NCBI RefSeq assembly: GCF_003626575.1
Contig: NZ_RBDY01000019.1
Span: 1 to 64,000, forward strand
From: Streptomyces radicis
GTDB lineage: Bacteria; Actinomycetota; Actinomycetes; Streptomycetales; Streptomycetaceae
DNA: 64,000 bases
Reading direction: 5' to 3'
A program made the position numbers and the translations under genes. The notes below the pieces were generated by a model, which was given only the letters and a program-made list of their open reading frames with translations, made no database searches and was not told the origin of the DNA. This document shows positions 28,291-36,533 of this stretch, one piece after another. Each line of letters begins with the position of its first letter. Within the stretch, counting starts at the first letter, position 1.

Positions 28291-28549
28291 GCGCCGGGCC
28301 TTTCGCGGGAGGGTCGTGGATCCCTCGACCCTACATCCGCGAAGGCCCCCGCGAACCGTCGGGGCACACCGGCGTTTACGCAGGTCAGACCCCTGTTGAT
28401 CAACGATGCCGCAGGCCAGCGACGTGCCGGTCGATCTCTCGCGCGACCCCTGTGCGCCCCCTCCGCGCCAACCCCTCGGAGGCGGTGGCGCTGAGGTCGG
28501 GCGCACCGCCCGTACCCCGCCGTCCGCCGCCGTGGCACACTCGGTTCCG

Positions 28550-29227
28550 ATGGGCATATCGGCTCCGGGGATGCGGGTGGCGCGCGCGGCGGTGTTCGCG
28601 GCGCTCTGTGTCACGCTCTCCGCCGGAGCGCATGTGCTGCTCTCAGGGGAGCCGCTGCCCCTGCCGACCGTCGCGGTGGTCTCCCTCGCCGTCTTCGGCC
28701 TCGCCCTGGCCCTGATCGGCCGCCGCGAGCACGGCTTCGGCACGATCGCCGCGCTGCTCGTCCCCGCGCACCTCGCGGCCGACACCGTCTTCACCACGGG
28801 GCAGGCCACGTGCTACGGCCCCGGCGGCGGGCCCGTGACCGGCCCGCTCCGGCTGCTCGGCTTCGATCTCCTGTGCGCGGGCGGCGACTTGGGCACCCCG
28901 CTGGCCGAGCTGGCGGGCGGCGACCCCGTCCCGTTCGCCGCCGCCGACCCCGCGGGCCCCTGGCTGCTGCTCGCCGCGCACGTGGCCGTCGGCCTCGCCG
29001 CCGCGGCCTGGCTCCGCTGCGGCGAACGCGCCCTCGCGCGGACGCTGCGCTCGGCCGCCGCCGCCACGTTCCGCCCGCTGTTCGTCCCGCTCACCCGCGC
29101 CGCCGTCCCCGCCCCCGCGGGCTCAGGCCCCCGCCGCCCGCGCCGCGCGCCCGCGGCCCCCGCGCTTCCCACGCTCGCCCACTCCGTCCTGCGCCGCGGA
29201 CCGCCGGTGGCCGCGCCCGCCCACTGA
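28550..29227 (+). CDS. Integral membrane protein of unknown function
   Basis: A roughly 225-residue membrane protein with four or five hydrophobic segments (AAVFAALCVTLSAGAHVLL, VAVVSLAVFGLALALIG, IAALLVPAHLAADTVF, WLLLAAHVAVGLAAAAWL) and a long Pro/Arg/Ala-rich C-terminal tail. Two cysteines face the same side by prediction (GQATCYG and DLLCAGG). I used the ATG at 28550 because it precedes the first helix; the frame is open back to 28406. It is 83 bp upstream of the DsbA-like gene and on the same strand, so a partnership in extracytoplasmic redox is possible but not shown. Confidence 0.68.
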   Translation: MGISAPGMRVARAAVFAALCVTLSAGAHVLLSGEPLPLPTVAVVSLAVFGLALALIGRREHGFGTIAALLVPAHLAADTVFTTGQATCYGPGGGPVTGPLRLLGFDLLCAGGDLGTPLAELAGGDPVPFAAADPAGPWLLLAAHVAVGLAAAAWLRCGERALARTLRSAAAATFRPLFVPLTRAAVPAPAGSGPRRPRRAPAAPALPTLAHSVLRRGPPVAAPAH

Positions 29228-29310
29228 CCGCACCGCGCACGCGCACCGCGTTCCGTGGCGGGCACCCCCGCCCACCGACCGGATCCCACACACCACGGAG
29301 ACCCTCCACC

Positions 29311-30144
29311 ATGAGCAAGCGCAACTCCTCCGAGGCCAAACGCGCGGCCCGCGAGCGCCTCAAGGCCGAACGCGACCGCCAGGCCAGGCGAGAGAAGGTC
29401 CGCAAGCACCTCACCGTCGGCGGCTCGGTCGTCGCGATCCTGGCCGTCGCGGGCGGCATCGGCGTCGCGGTCGCCAGCCTGGGCGACGGCGACGACGGCA
29501 CCGACTGGGGCGCCGTCGCCGAGCAGGTGAACGACGGCCAGGGCGACTTCGCCACCGACACCCCGGCCAACGCCTCGGGCGACGACGGCCTGACCGTGCG
29601 CGTCGGCGACGAGGACGCCGCCAACACCCTCACCCTCTTCGAGGACGCCCGCTGCCCGGCCTGCGCCGACTTCGAGCAATCCCTCGGCCCCACCGTCCGC
29701 GAGGGCGTGGACAACGGCGACTACGCCGTCGAGTACGTCTTCGGCACCTTCCTCGACGACAACCTCGGCGGCTCGGGCTCGAAGAACGCCCTGGGCGCCC
29801 TGGGCGCGGCGCTCGACGTCAGCCCCGAGGCGTTCCTCGACTACCACGACGCGCTGTACTCCGCGGACATCCATCCCCCGGAGTCCACCGACGAGTTCGG
29901 CGACGACGAGCGGCTGATCGAGATAGCCCAGGACATCCCCGAGCTCGCGGACAACCAGGAGTTCGAGAACGCCGTCATCGACGACACGTTCGCCGTCTGG
30001 GCGTTGCGGATGTCGGACAAGTTCCAGGCGGACCCGGACGTCGAGGGCACGCCCACGCTCAAGTTCAACGGCGAGGTCATCGAACGGCCCGCCACGGCCG
30101 AGGACTTCCAGGCCGTGATCGAGGCCAACAGCGTTCAAGGCTGA
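29311..30144 (+). CDS. Membrane-anchored DsbA-like thioredoxin-fold protein
   Basis: A 277-residue protein. A highly basic cytoplasmic N-terminus (residues 1-32) is followed by one signal-anchor helix (about 33-57). A Gly/Asp-rich linker precedes a thioredoxin-fold domain with CPAC at Cys115-Cys118 and the cis-proline in EGTPTLKFNGE. This layout is the actinobacterial DsbA/MSMEG-like oxidoreductase type, acting outside the membrane on disulfides. The exposed domain is strongly acidic. The tandem repeat at 30313-30418 lies downstream. Confidence 0.88.
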   Translation: MSKRNSSEAKRAARERLKAERDRQARREKVRKHLTVGGSVVAILAVAGGIGVAVASLGDGDDGTDWGAVAEQVNDGQGDFATDTPANASGDDGLTVRVGDEDAANTLTLFEDARCPACADFEQSLGPTVREGVDNGDYAVEYVFGTFLDDNLGGSGSKNALGALGAALDVSPEAFLDYHDALYSADIHPPESTDEFGDDERLIEIAQDIPELADNQEFENAVIDDTFAVWALRMSDKFQADPDVEGTPTLKFNGEVIERPATAEDFQAVIEANSVQG

Positions 30145-30312
30145 CCCACTCCGCCCCCGCCGACGGGCGGGCGATCCCTCGGCCCCCCGGCCAAGACGCC
30201 CGGTTCGCCCGCCCGTTGGCCACCTGCTCGGGCGATCCTCTTCGGGCCCGAGCCTCCCAGACCCCCTGTCGGACCTGGTGGCGGCGCCTCCCAGCCCCCC
30301 GTGGGGCCCGAT

Positions 30313-30418
30313 GGGGGCACCTCCCAGACCCCCAAGGGGCCTGCTCGTGGGGGCACCTCCCAGACCCCGGAGGGTCTGCTCGTGGGGGCACCTCCCAGAC
30401 CCCGGAGGGTCTGGGGGA
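30313..30418. repeat. Tandem 35-36-bp hairpin-forming repeats
   Basis: Three direct copies of a unit that begins GGGGGCACCTCCCAGACCCC start at 30313, 30349 and 30384. The second and third are identical over 35 bp. Each can form a hairpin around CAGACCCCGGAGGGTCTG. Degenerate pieces continue to the left (CCTCCCAGACCCC near 30253 and 30288). They occupy the 337-bp gap between the DsbA-like and kinase genes, where they could end transcription. GGGCACCTCCC/CAGACC hairpin elements of this type are dispersed in streptomycete intergenic DNA; I see no gene in the gap. Confidence 0.8.
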
Positions 30419-30481
30419 GCACCGCATCCGACGCCGCGGACCGATCATCGAGACCGCCCGGCCAGGGCCTAAGCTGACCCC

Positions 30482-32005
30482 ATGACGGGGGCACAACCAG
30501 GTCAGGTGATCGACGGCCGCTTCGAGCTGCTCCAGCGGCTCGGCCACGGGGGCATGGGGACGGTGTGGCGGGCCAGGGACACGACCCTGCACCGCGAGGT
30601 GGCGCTCAAGGAAGTGCGCCCTTCCGACCCGGCCGAACGCGGCGGCGACGCCGAACGCGTCCAGCGCGAGCGGGTGTTGCGCGAGCGGGTGTTGCGCGAG
30701 GCCCGCGCCCTCGCCCGGCTCAGCCACCCGAACGTCGTGCGGATCTACCACATCGTCGACATCGACCCGCACCCGTGGCTCGTGATGGAGCTGCTGCCGG
30801 GCGAGAGCCTGGAGTCCCGCGCCGCCCGTGGCCCGCTGCCCCCGGCCGAGGCCGCGCGTTACGGCCGCCACATCCTGGCCGCGCTCACCGCCGCGCACGC
30901 CGAGGGCATCCACCACCGCGACGTCAAGCCCGCCAACGTGCTGCTGCGCGCCGACGGCTCCGCCGTGCTGACCGACTTCGGCATCGCGGCGATCGCGGGC
31001 AGCAGCGCGTTGACCGTCACCGGCGGCATCGTCGGCTCCCCCGAGTACATCGCGCCCGAACGCGTCAGGGGCGCGGGCGACCACCCGTCGGCCGACCTCT
31101 GGTCGCTCGGCATCACGCTCTACGTCCTGACCGAGGGCTACAGCCCGCTGCGCCGCGGCACCACGCTGGCCACGCTCTCCGCGGTCCTCGAGGACCCGGT
31201 GCCCCCGCCCGTCAGGTCGGGCCCGCTAGGCGACGTGCTCAGGGCGCTGCTGGTCAAGGACCCGGCCGCCCGCCCCGACGCCGCGCGCCTCGACGCGATG
31301 CTGGCCGCCGTCGAACGCGGCGGGGACCTCGGCATGGCCCACTCCCCCACCGAGACCGGGGTCAGGCCCACCGCCACCACGGGCCCGATCACCGCGCCCC
31401 CGCGCCCCGGCGCCCCCCGCACCCGGGTCATCATGGCCGCCGCGGCCGCCCTCCTGCTGATCGGCGCGGGCGCACTGACCGCGTCGCTGCTCAGGGGCGG
31501 CGGCGACCGCTTCGACCAGGGCGGCGAGGGCGAAGGGAACGAGAGCCCGTCGGTCGAGGAGACCCCGCGCGAGGACCTCACCCCGCCCACACCCGACCCG
31601 GTCCCCGAGCCCGAGCCCGAGCCCGACGAGGACGAGGACGAGGAGACGGACCAGGAGACGGAGGAGGAGCGGATCGAGGAGGAGGGCCGCTGGGTGGCCC
31701 AGCTGTTCTCCGAGTCGGTCGACTCCGGCACCGCGGCCCGCGACGAGCGCCTCGACGCCGTCCGCGCCACCGTCCCCGAGGCCGAGGTGCTGCTCAGCGC
31801 CGACTGGGCCTCGCTGCGCCCCGGCTACTGGTTCATCTACGCCCCTGGCCCGTTCGCCGACGGCAACGCCGCGCTGGCGTTCTGCGCCGAACGCGGCCTC
31901 ACCACGGGCAACGAGTGCGTCGGCCGCTACCTCAGCCACGACCCCGCCGACGCCGACCTGCTGTGCAACCCCGACAACCTCGCCACCAGCCGCTGCGACG
32001 ACTGA
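30482..32005 (+). CDS. Receptor-type Ser/Thr protein kinase (PknB-like)
   Basis: A 507-residue kinase. The kinase domain (about 13-280) has glycine loop GHGGMGTVWRA, Lys43 (VALKEV), catalytic HRDVKPANV at His145-Asp147, DFG at 165-167 and an activation loop with TVTGGIVGSPEYIAPE. One transmembrane helix (about 317-337) leads to an extracytoplasmic part with a Glu/Asp/Pro stretch (about 345-400) and a small cysteine-containing domain ending the protein. There are no PASTA repeats, so the ligand is not obviously muropeptide. A 15-bp tandem duplication lies in the alpha-C region (see findings). Confidence 0.93.
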   Translation: MTGAQPGQVIDGRFELLQRLGHGGMGTVWRARDTTLHREVALKEVRPSDPAERGGDAERVQRERVLRERVLREARALARLSHPNVVRIYHIVDIDPHPWLVMELLPGESLESRAARGPLPPAEAARYGRHILAALTAAHAEGIHHRDVKPANVLLRADGSAVLTDFGIAAIAGSSALTVTGGIVGSPEYIAPERVRGAGDHPSADLWSLGITLYVLTEGYSPLRRGTTLATLSAVLEDPVPPPVRSGPLGDVLRALLVKDPAARPDAARLDAMLAAVERGGDLGMAHSPTETGVRPTATTGPITAPPRPGAPRTRVIMAAAAALLLIGAGALTASLLRGGGDRFDQGGEGEGNESPSVEETPREDLTPPTPDPVPEPEPEPDEDEDEETDQETEEERIEEEGRWVAQLFSESVDSGTAARDERLDAVRATVPEAEVLLSADWASLRPGYWFIYAPGPFADGNAALAFCAERGLTTGNECVGRYLSHDPADADLLCNPDNLATSRCDD

Positions 32006-32049
32006 GCCGGGAGAAGACCGAGGGGACCGAGGAGGCCTGAGAAGACCGG

Positions 32050-32631
32050 CTACCCCTCGTCGAGCCCGCCGAGGAAGCCGAGCACCGTGTGCCACGTCGC
32101 CTCGGCGGCCCCCTCGTCCCAGTCGTCGAGACCCCGGTCCGTGTACAGGTGCCCCGCGCCCATGTAGTGGTAGACCTCCACGTCGGCCCCGGCCCGCCGC
32201 ATCCGCAGATACCACGCGTTGAGCCAGTCGTAGGGCTCGAACGGGTCGGGGTCCGCGACGTGCAGCTGCACCGGGAGCCCGTCGGCCGAGGCGTCCTCGG
32301 CCAGGTCCGACGTCCCGTGCAGCAGCAGGAGCCCCCGCGCCCCCCGGTCGCCGAGCGCCAGGGTCTGCGCGATCGAGGCGCCCATCGAGAACCCCGCGTA
32401 CACCAGGCCCGCGTCCGCGTGCGGCGCGCTGGCCGCGACCGCCCGGCGCAGCAGCTCGTCCCTGCCGATCTCCTCGCTGATCGCCATGCCCGCCTCGACG
32501 GTGTCCGCGGTGCGCCCCTCGAACAGGTCGGGCACCTCGACCCGGTGCCCCGCGGCCGCGAGGCGTTCGGCCGCCTCCCGCACGGCGGGGCGCGGCCCGT
32601 AGGAGGAGTGGATCAGCATGACATGGCTCAC
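32050..32631 (-). CDS. Dienelactone hydrolase-like alpha/beta hydrolase
   Basis: A 193-residue alpha/beta hydrolase starting at a GTG (VSHVMLIHSSYG). The nucleophile elbow is AGFSMGASIAQ, with Ser in place of the Cys used by true dienelactone hydrolases. The Asp is in VADPDPFEPYDW and the His in YMGAGHLYTDRG. It probably cleaves an ester or lactone, substrate unknown. It is convergent with the kinase and divergent from the mscS-like gene, with 132 bp between starts. Confidence 0.82.
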   Translation of the reverse strand: MSHVMLIHSSYGPRPAVREAAERLAAAGHRVEVPDLFEGRTADTVEAGMAISEEIGRDELLRRAVAASAPHADAGLVYAGFSMGASIAQTLALGDRGARGLLLLHGTSDLAEDASADGLPVQLHVADPDPFEPYDWLNAWYLRMRRAGADVEVYHYMGAGHLYTDRGLDDWDEGAAEATWHTVLGFLGGLDEG

Positions 32632-32763
32632 GGTGTCGACCGGCCCTTCCGTGGTACCTGTGGCTCTCGTCGGCACATCCTGCCAGTTGGCCGGGCCCGT
32701 TAGCCTGGCGGTGGGAACGGCGACACGTACCCCCTGACACGCGACGGAGAGGCGATCCACCCC

Positions 32764-33837
32764 ATGGAGGACGTGCTGCGACCGCTCATGGTCATCGTCG
32801 GCACCATCGCGCTGACGCTGGCGCTCGGCTGGCTGATCGACCGGGCGCTGCGGGCCGCGGACGCCCGGCAGACCGACACCCAGCTGTGGGCCCTGCTGCG
32901 GCGCTGCCGCCTGCCGCTCCAGGTGCTGCTCGCCTCCGCCGCCGTGCAGGTCGTGTACAGCGCGTTCGACCTCCATCTGCGGCGCGACGACATCGTGCGG
33001 AGCGCCCTCGCGATGGTGACGATCTTCTCCGCGGCCTGGCTGACGATACGCGCGGCCGGCGCCGTCGCCGAGAACTTCCTGGCCCGCTACGAGTCGCGCA
33101 CGACCGACCAGGCGCGCGTGCGGCAGTTCCGCACACAGCTCGCGATGATCCGCCGCGTGGTGACCACGGTCCTTGCGGTCGTCGCCACCGCCTTTGTGAT
33201 CCTGCTGGTCTTCCCGAGCCTGCGGGCGCTCGGCACCTCGATGCTGGCGTCCGCCGGTGTGATCGGCGTCATCGCCGGTGTGGCCGCCCAGTCGATGCTC
33301 AGCAACTTCTTCGCGGGGCTCCAGATCGCGTTCGGCGACTCCGTCAAGATCGGCGACACCGTGGTGGTGGACGGCGAGTGGGGCACCATCGAGGAGATAT
33401 CGATGGCCTTCCTCACGGTCAGGATCTGGGACGACCGGCGCCTGACGATGCCCGTGTCGTACTTCAACAGCAAGCCCTACGAGAACTGGTCACGCGGCGG
33501 CAACGAGATCACCGGCACCGTCTTCCTGCACCTGGACCACACCACGCCCGTCGCCGAGCTGCGCAAGCGGCTCCAGGAGTTCCTGCTCGGCCGCCCCGAC
33601 TGGGACGGCCGCGCGTGGAGCCTGGTGGTCACCGACACCACGCCCTCCACGATCCAGGTGCGCGCCGCGATGTCCGCGCGGAACGCCGACGACGCCTGGA
33701 CGCTGCGCTGCGCGGTCCGCGAGGAGCTGATCGCGTGGCTGCGGGACACCCACCCCTACGCGCTCCCCCGCGTCGCCACCTCCCCCGCCGCCGTCCCCCC
33801 GGCCCCGCGCGACACCCCGCCGCCCAAGCGGGTCTGA
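32764..33837 (+). CDS. Small-conductance mechanosensitive channel (MscS family)
   Basis: A 357-residue inner-membrane channel with four transmembrane helices; the pore-lining one is GVIGVIAGVAAQSMLSNFFAGLQIAFGDSVKIGD, the MscS TM3/beta-domain junction. The beta domain (VVDGEWGTIEEISMAFLTVRIWDDRRLTMP) and the alpha/beta cage follow, and the protein ends in a Pro-rich tail. It should release solutes on hypo-osmotic shock. ATG at 32764. Confidence 0.92.
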   Translation: MEDVLRPLMVIVGTIALTLALGWLIDRALRAADARQTDTQLWALLRRCRLPLQVLLASAAVQVVYSAFDLHLRRDDIVRSALAMVTIFSAAWLTIRAAGAVAENFLARYESRTTDQARVRQFRTQLAMIRRVVTTVLAVVATAFVILLVFPSLRALGTSMLASAGVIGVIAGVAAQSMLSNFFAGLQIAFGDSVKIGDTVVVDGEWGTIEEISMAFLTVRIWDDRRLTMPVSYFNSKPYENWSRGGNEITGTVFLHLDHTTPVAELRKRLQEFLLGRPDWDGRAWSLVVTDTTPSTIQVRAAMSARNADDAWTLRCAVREELIAWLRDTHPYALPRVATSPAAVPPAPRDTPPPKRV

Positions 33838-33878
33838 GGCCCGCGGAAGGCGCGAACGGCGGTGCGCGCCAAGGGCGT

Positions 33879-34820
33879 TCAGGCGCTCTCGGCGCGCAGC
33901 CGCTCCAGCGAGGTCCGCAGGTCCTCGGGGTAGCGGCTGGCGTACTCGACCCACTGCCCGCCCCCGGGGTGGGTGAAGCCGAGCCGCACCGCGTGCAGCC
34001 ACTGCCGGGTCAGCCGCAGCCGCTTGGCCAGCGTCGGGTCGGCGCCATAGGTCAGATCGCCGACGCACGGGTGCCGGTGGGCGGACATGTGCACCCGGAT
34101 CTGATGGGTGCGGCCCGTCTCCAGCTTGATGTCGAGCAGGCTGCTGCCGCGGAACGCCTCGATCAGGTCGTAGTGCGTCACCGACGGCTTGCCGTCCGCC
34201 GTGACCGCCCACTTCCAGTCGTGCTGCGGGTGCCGCCCCACGGGCGCGTCGATCGTGCCGCTCAGCGGATCGGGGTGGCCCTGCACGAGCGCGTGGTACC
34301 GCTTGTCCACGGTCCGCTCGCGGAACTGCTGCTTGAGGTGCGCGTACGCCGGCTCCGACTTGGCGACCACCATGAGCCCCGACGTCCCGACGTCGAGGCG
34401 GTGCACGATGCCCTGCCGCTCGGCGGCCCCCGACGTCGCGATGCGGTACCCGGCCGCGGCAAGGCCGCCGATCACGGTGGGGCCGCTCCAGCCGGGGCTC
34501 GGGTGCGCGGCGACCCCGACCGGCTTGTCCACGACGACCAGCTCCGGGTCGTCGTGCACGATCTCCATGCCCTCCACGGGCTCGGCCTCGATCGCGGGCG
34601 GCGCGGCGGGCGCCGGCATCTCCACCTCGAGCCACGAACCGCTCATGACGCGCTCGGACTTGCCCACCTCGGCGCCGTCGAGCCTGACCTTCCCCGCGGC
34701 GGCGAGCTCGGCGGCCTTGGTGCGCGAGAAGCCGAGCATGCGGGCCAGGGCCGCGTCGACGCGCTCTCCCTCAAGACCCTCGGGAACGGGCAGGGTACGG
34801 GTTTCGGGAACGGTGCTCAC
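33879..34820 (-). CDS. RluA-family 23S rRNA pseudouridine synthase (RluD-like)
   Basis: A 313-residue enzyme with an S4 RNA-binding domain (about 15-75: GERVDAALARMLGFSRTKAAEL) and the RluA catalytic domain with the nucleophilic Asp in GIVHRLDVGTSGLMVVAKS. LETGRTHQIRVHMSAHRHPCVGD is the second conserved block. RluD members modify helix 69 of 23S rRNA. GTG start at 34820; it is 44 bp downstream of lspA on the same strand, a conserved pairing in many bacteria. Confidence 0.93.
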   Translation of the reverse strand: MSTVPETRTLPVPEGLEGERVDAALARMLGFSRTKAAELAAAGKVRLDGAEVGKSERVMSGSWLEVEMPAPAAPPAIEAEPVEGMEIVHDDPELVVVDKPVGVAAHPSPGWSGPTVIGGLAAAGYRIATSGAAERQGIVHRLDVGTSGLMVVAKSEPAYAHLKQQFRERTVDKRYHALVQGHPDPLSGTIDAPVGRHPQHDWKWAVTADGKPSVTHYDLIEAFRGSSLLDIKLETGRTHQIRVHMSAHRHPCVGDLTYGADPTLAKRLRLTRQWLHAVRLGFTHPGGGQWVEYASRYPEDLRTSLERLRAESA

Positions 34821-34864
34821 CCGTCCGAGTATGCCGGACGGCGCGATGGCCCATGGACGGAGCG

Positions 34865-35491
34865 TCAGTCGCGGTGCACGGTCCCGTCGGGGTCGAGGCC
34901 GCGGAAGGACAGCAGCACGATGAGGATGCCGCCGCAGACGATGGCCGAGTCGGCGAGGTTGAAGACGGCGAAGTACTTGGGGGCGATGAAGTCGACCACA
35001 TGCCCCTGGAGCGCCCCTGGCGCGCGGAAGAGTCGGTCGGTGAGGTTGCCGAGCGCGCCGCCGAGCAGCAGCCCGAGCGCGACGGCCCACGGTGCGCTGT
35101 ACAGCTTTCTCGCCAGCCTGATGATGACCACGATGACCGTGGCGGCGATGCAGGTGAACACGACGGTCAGCGCCTCGCCGATGCCGAACGCCGCCCCGCC
35201 GTTGCGCAGCGCCTCGAAGCGGAGCCACTCGCCGAAGATGTCGATCGGCTCCTCGTGCTCGAGCCACTCGACGACCATGATCTTGGTGACCAGGTCGAGC
35301 AGGTACGCGAACGCCGCGACCCCGGCCAGCACGCCGATCCGCCGCCGACCGCGACCGGCCCCCGGCTCCTCGTCCTCGGGCTCCCGCTCGTCGTCCACCG
35401 CCGCGGCCTCCGCCGTGGTGGCCTCAGGAGTGGCCTCGGCCACGTCCTCGGGGTCGTCGGGGGTCTCGATGGTCCGCTCCGCCTCGCTCAC
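34865..35491 (-). CDS. lspA: Signal peptidase II (prolipoprotein signal peptidase)
   Basis: A 208-residue membrane aspartic protease that cleaves lipoprotein signal peptides such as that of the sugar-binding protein in this window. Four transmembrane helices are visible. The catalytic Asp pair is in GNLTDRLFR and VFNLADSAI; RNGGAAFG is the third conserved block. An unusual acidic, Ala/Glu-rich N-terminal extension of about 50 residues precedes the first helix. GTG start at 35491. Confidence 0.95.
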   Translation of the reverse strand: MSEAERTIETPDDPEDVAEATPEATTAEAAAVDDEREPEDEEPGAGRGRRRIGVLAGVAAFAYLLDLVTKIMVVEWLEHEEPIDIFGEWLRFEALRNGGAAFGIGEALTVVFTCIAATVIVVIIRLARKLYSAPWAVALGLLLGGALGNLTDRLFRAPGALQGHVVDFIAPKYFAVFNLADSAIVCGGILIVLLSFRGLDPDGTVHRD

Positions 35492-35570
35492 GGGATGAGG
35501 GTACGCCACGCCAGTGCGAACACCGGAAATCCGCTCCGTCGGCCTTCGGAACCGACCGGGGCCGACGGGG

Positions 35571-35600
35571 ACCGGCGGCAACCGGCGGCAACCGGCCGGA
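35571..35600. repeat. Three tandem decamers ACCGGCGGCA
   Basis: Two perfect copies of ACCGGCGGCA and a third diverged copy (ACCGGCCGGA) end 5 bp before the stop of the DksA-like gene, in the gap between it and lspA. This is simple tandem sequence, with no evident function. Confidence 0.7.
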
Positions 35601-35605
35601 ACCGC

Positions 35606-36082
35606 CTAGAAGCGGCGCTCCTGCTTCTGTTTGCAGTCCACGCACAGGGTCGCCCGCGGGAAGACCTGCATCCTGGCCTTGCCGATCGGGTTCCCGCAGC
35701 TCTCGCACAGGCCGTAGGTCCCGGCCTCGAGGCGCTGGAGGGCACGCTCGGTCTGGTAGAGCATCTCCCTGGCGTTGCTCGCGAGGGCCATCTCGTGCTC
35801 GCGCGTGACGTTCTTGGTGCCGGTGTCGGCCTGGTCGTCGCCCGCGCCGTCGCCCGAGTCGCGCATCAGCCCGGTCAGCGCCTCCTCGACCGATCTGATC
35901 TCCCCGCGCAGCCGGTCGGCCTCGATCGTCAGCTGGTCCCTCGCCTCGGCGACCTCCGCCTCGGTCCAGGGCTCCTCGCCCGACCTGACGGCGAGCTCGC
36001 CGGGAACGGCCGGCGCCGCGGCGCGGACCGACGGCACCGGCGGAACCGGCTCACCCGCCGTACCCTTCTTCGCTGCCACCAT
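35606..36082 (-). CDS. DksA/TraR C4-type zinc-finger protein
   Basis: A 158-residue protein. Residues 40-115 form a coiled-coil hairpin (EAEVAEARDQLTIEADRLRG...), and the C-terminus has the zinc finger Cys126-x2-Cys129...Cys147-x2-Cys150 (YGLCESCGNPIGKARMQVFP, LCVDCKQKQE). DksA-like proteins enter the RNA polymerase secondary channel. The ATG at 36082 gives the basic MVAAKKG start. It is divergent from the ileS leader, and lspA follows on the same strand. Confidence 0.9.
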   Translation of the reverse strand: MVAAKKGTAGEPVPPVPSVRAAAPAVPGELAVRSGEEPWTEAEVAEARDQLTIEADRLRGEIRSVEEALTGLMRDSGDGAGDDQADTGTKNVTREHEMALASNAREMLYQTERALQRLEAGTYGLCESCGNPIGKARMQVFPRATLCVDCKQKQERRF

Positions 36083-36251
36083 GGCGTCGGCTCCCTCACA
36101 TAGTGTGATCTTGCTCGCGAATCGTGACCGGAACGATAAATCGACCGGCTGCGCGCGGCAACGGGGGCGCGCCGGTCTCCCTGCCTTGTGCCCCGCCCGG
36201 CCCCCGCCATAACCGGTGCTCGCCCCGCGGGAGCGGCCCGTACACTGGGGG

Positions 36252-36533
36252 GAGCGAAAGGCGTTGATGGGGACGAGTAGCGCCGTCAAGCCGCCACGAG
36301 CGACCCGGGGGTGGTGTGAGCCCGGGGGCGGACGCGGAGTGAAGATCACCCCGGAGCCGCCGGCAGAAAGCTCTCCGAGCGAGTAGATCCGGCGTCGCGG
36401 CCCAATGAGCGGGCCAGGGGCACCGGCCGTCACGACGGCCACGCGCCCCGGCCAAGGAGGGTGGTACCGCGGGAGCGCTCGCTCTCGTCCCTCCGTCGGA
36501 GATCACGACGTGTGTCCGCCGGAGGACGATCCG
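36252..36533 (+). promoter_or_regulatory. T-box riboswitch of ileS, translational type
   Basis: The leader begins near GAGCGAAAGGCGTTGATGG, about 6 nt after a -10-like TACACT (36241-36246). The specifier loop, AGTGAAGATCACC, presents the Ile codon ATC at 36345-36347. The T-box AGGGTGGTACCGCG (36458-36471) binds the uncharged tRNA acceptor end. CCCTCC (36489-36494) can pair either with GGAGGG in the T-box region (36456-36461) or with the ribosome-binding site GGAGGA (36521-36526), so charged tRNA should hide the site and uncharged tRNA should free it. No terminator is present. Actinobacterial ileS leaders of this short-stem kind are known to act on translation. Confidence 0.9.

Noticed and set aside
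30313..30418. CRISPR-like array
   Set aside because: The copies are contiguous with no variable spacers, are palindromic, and there are no cas genes.
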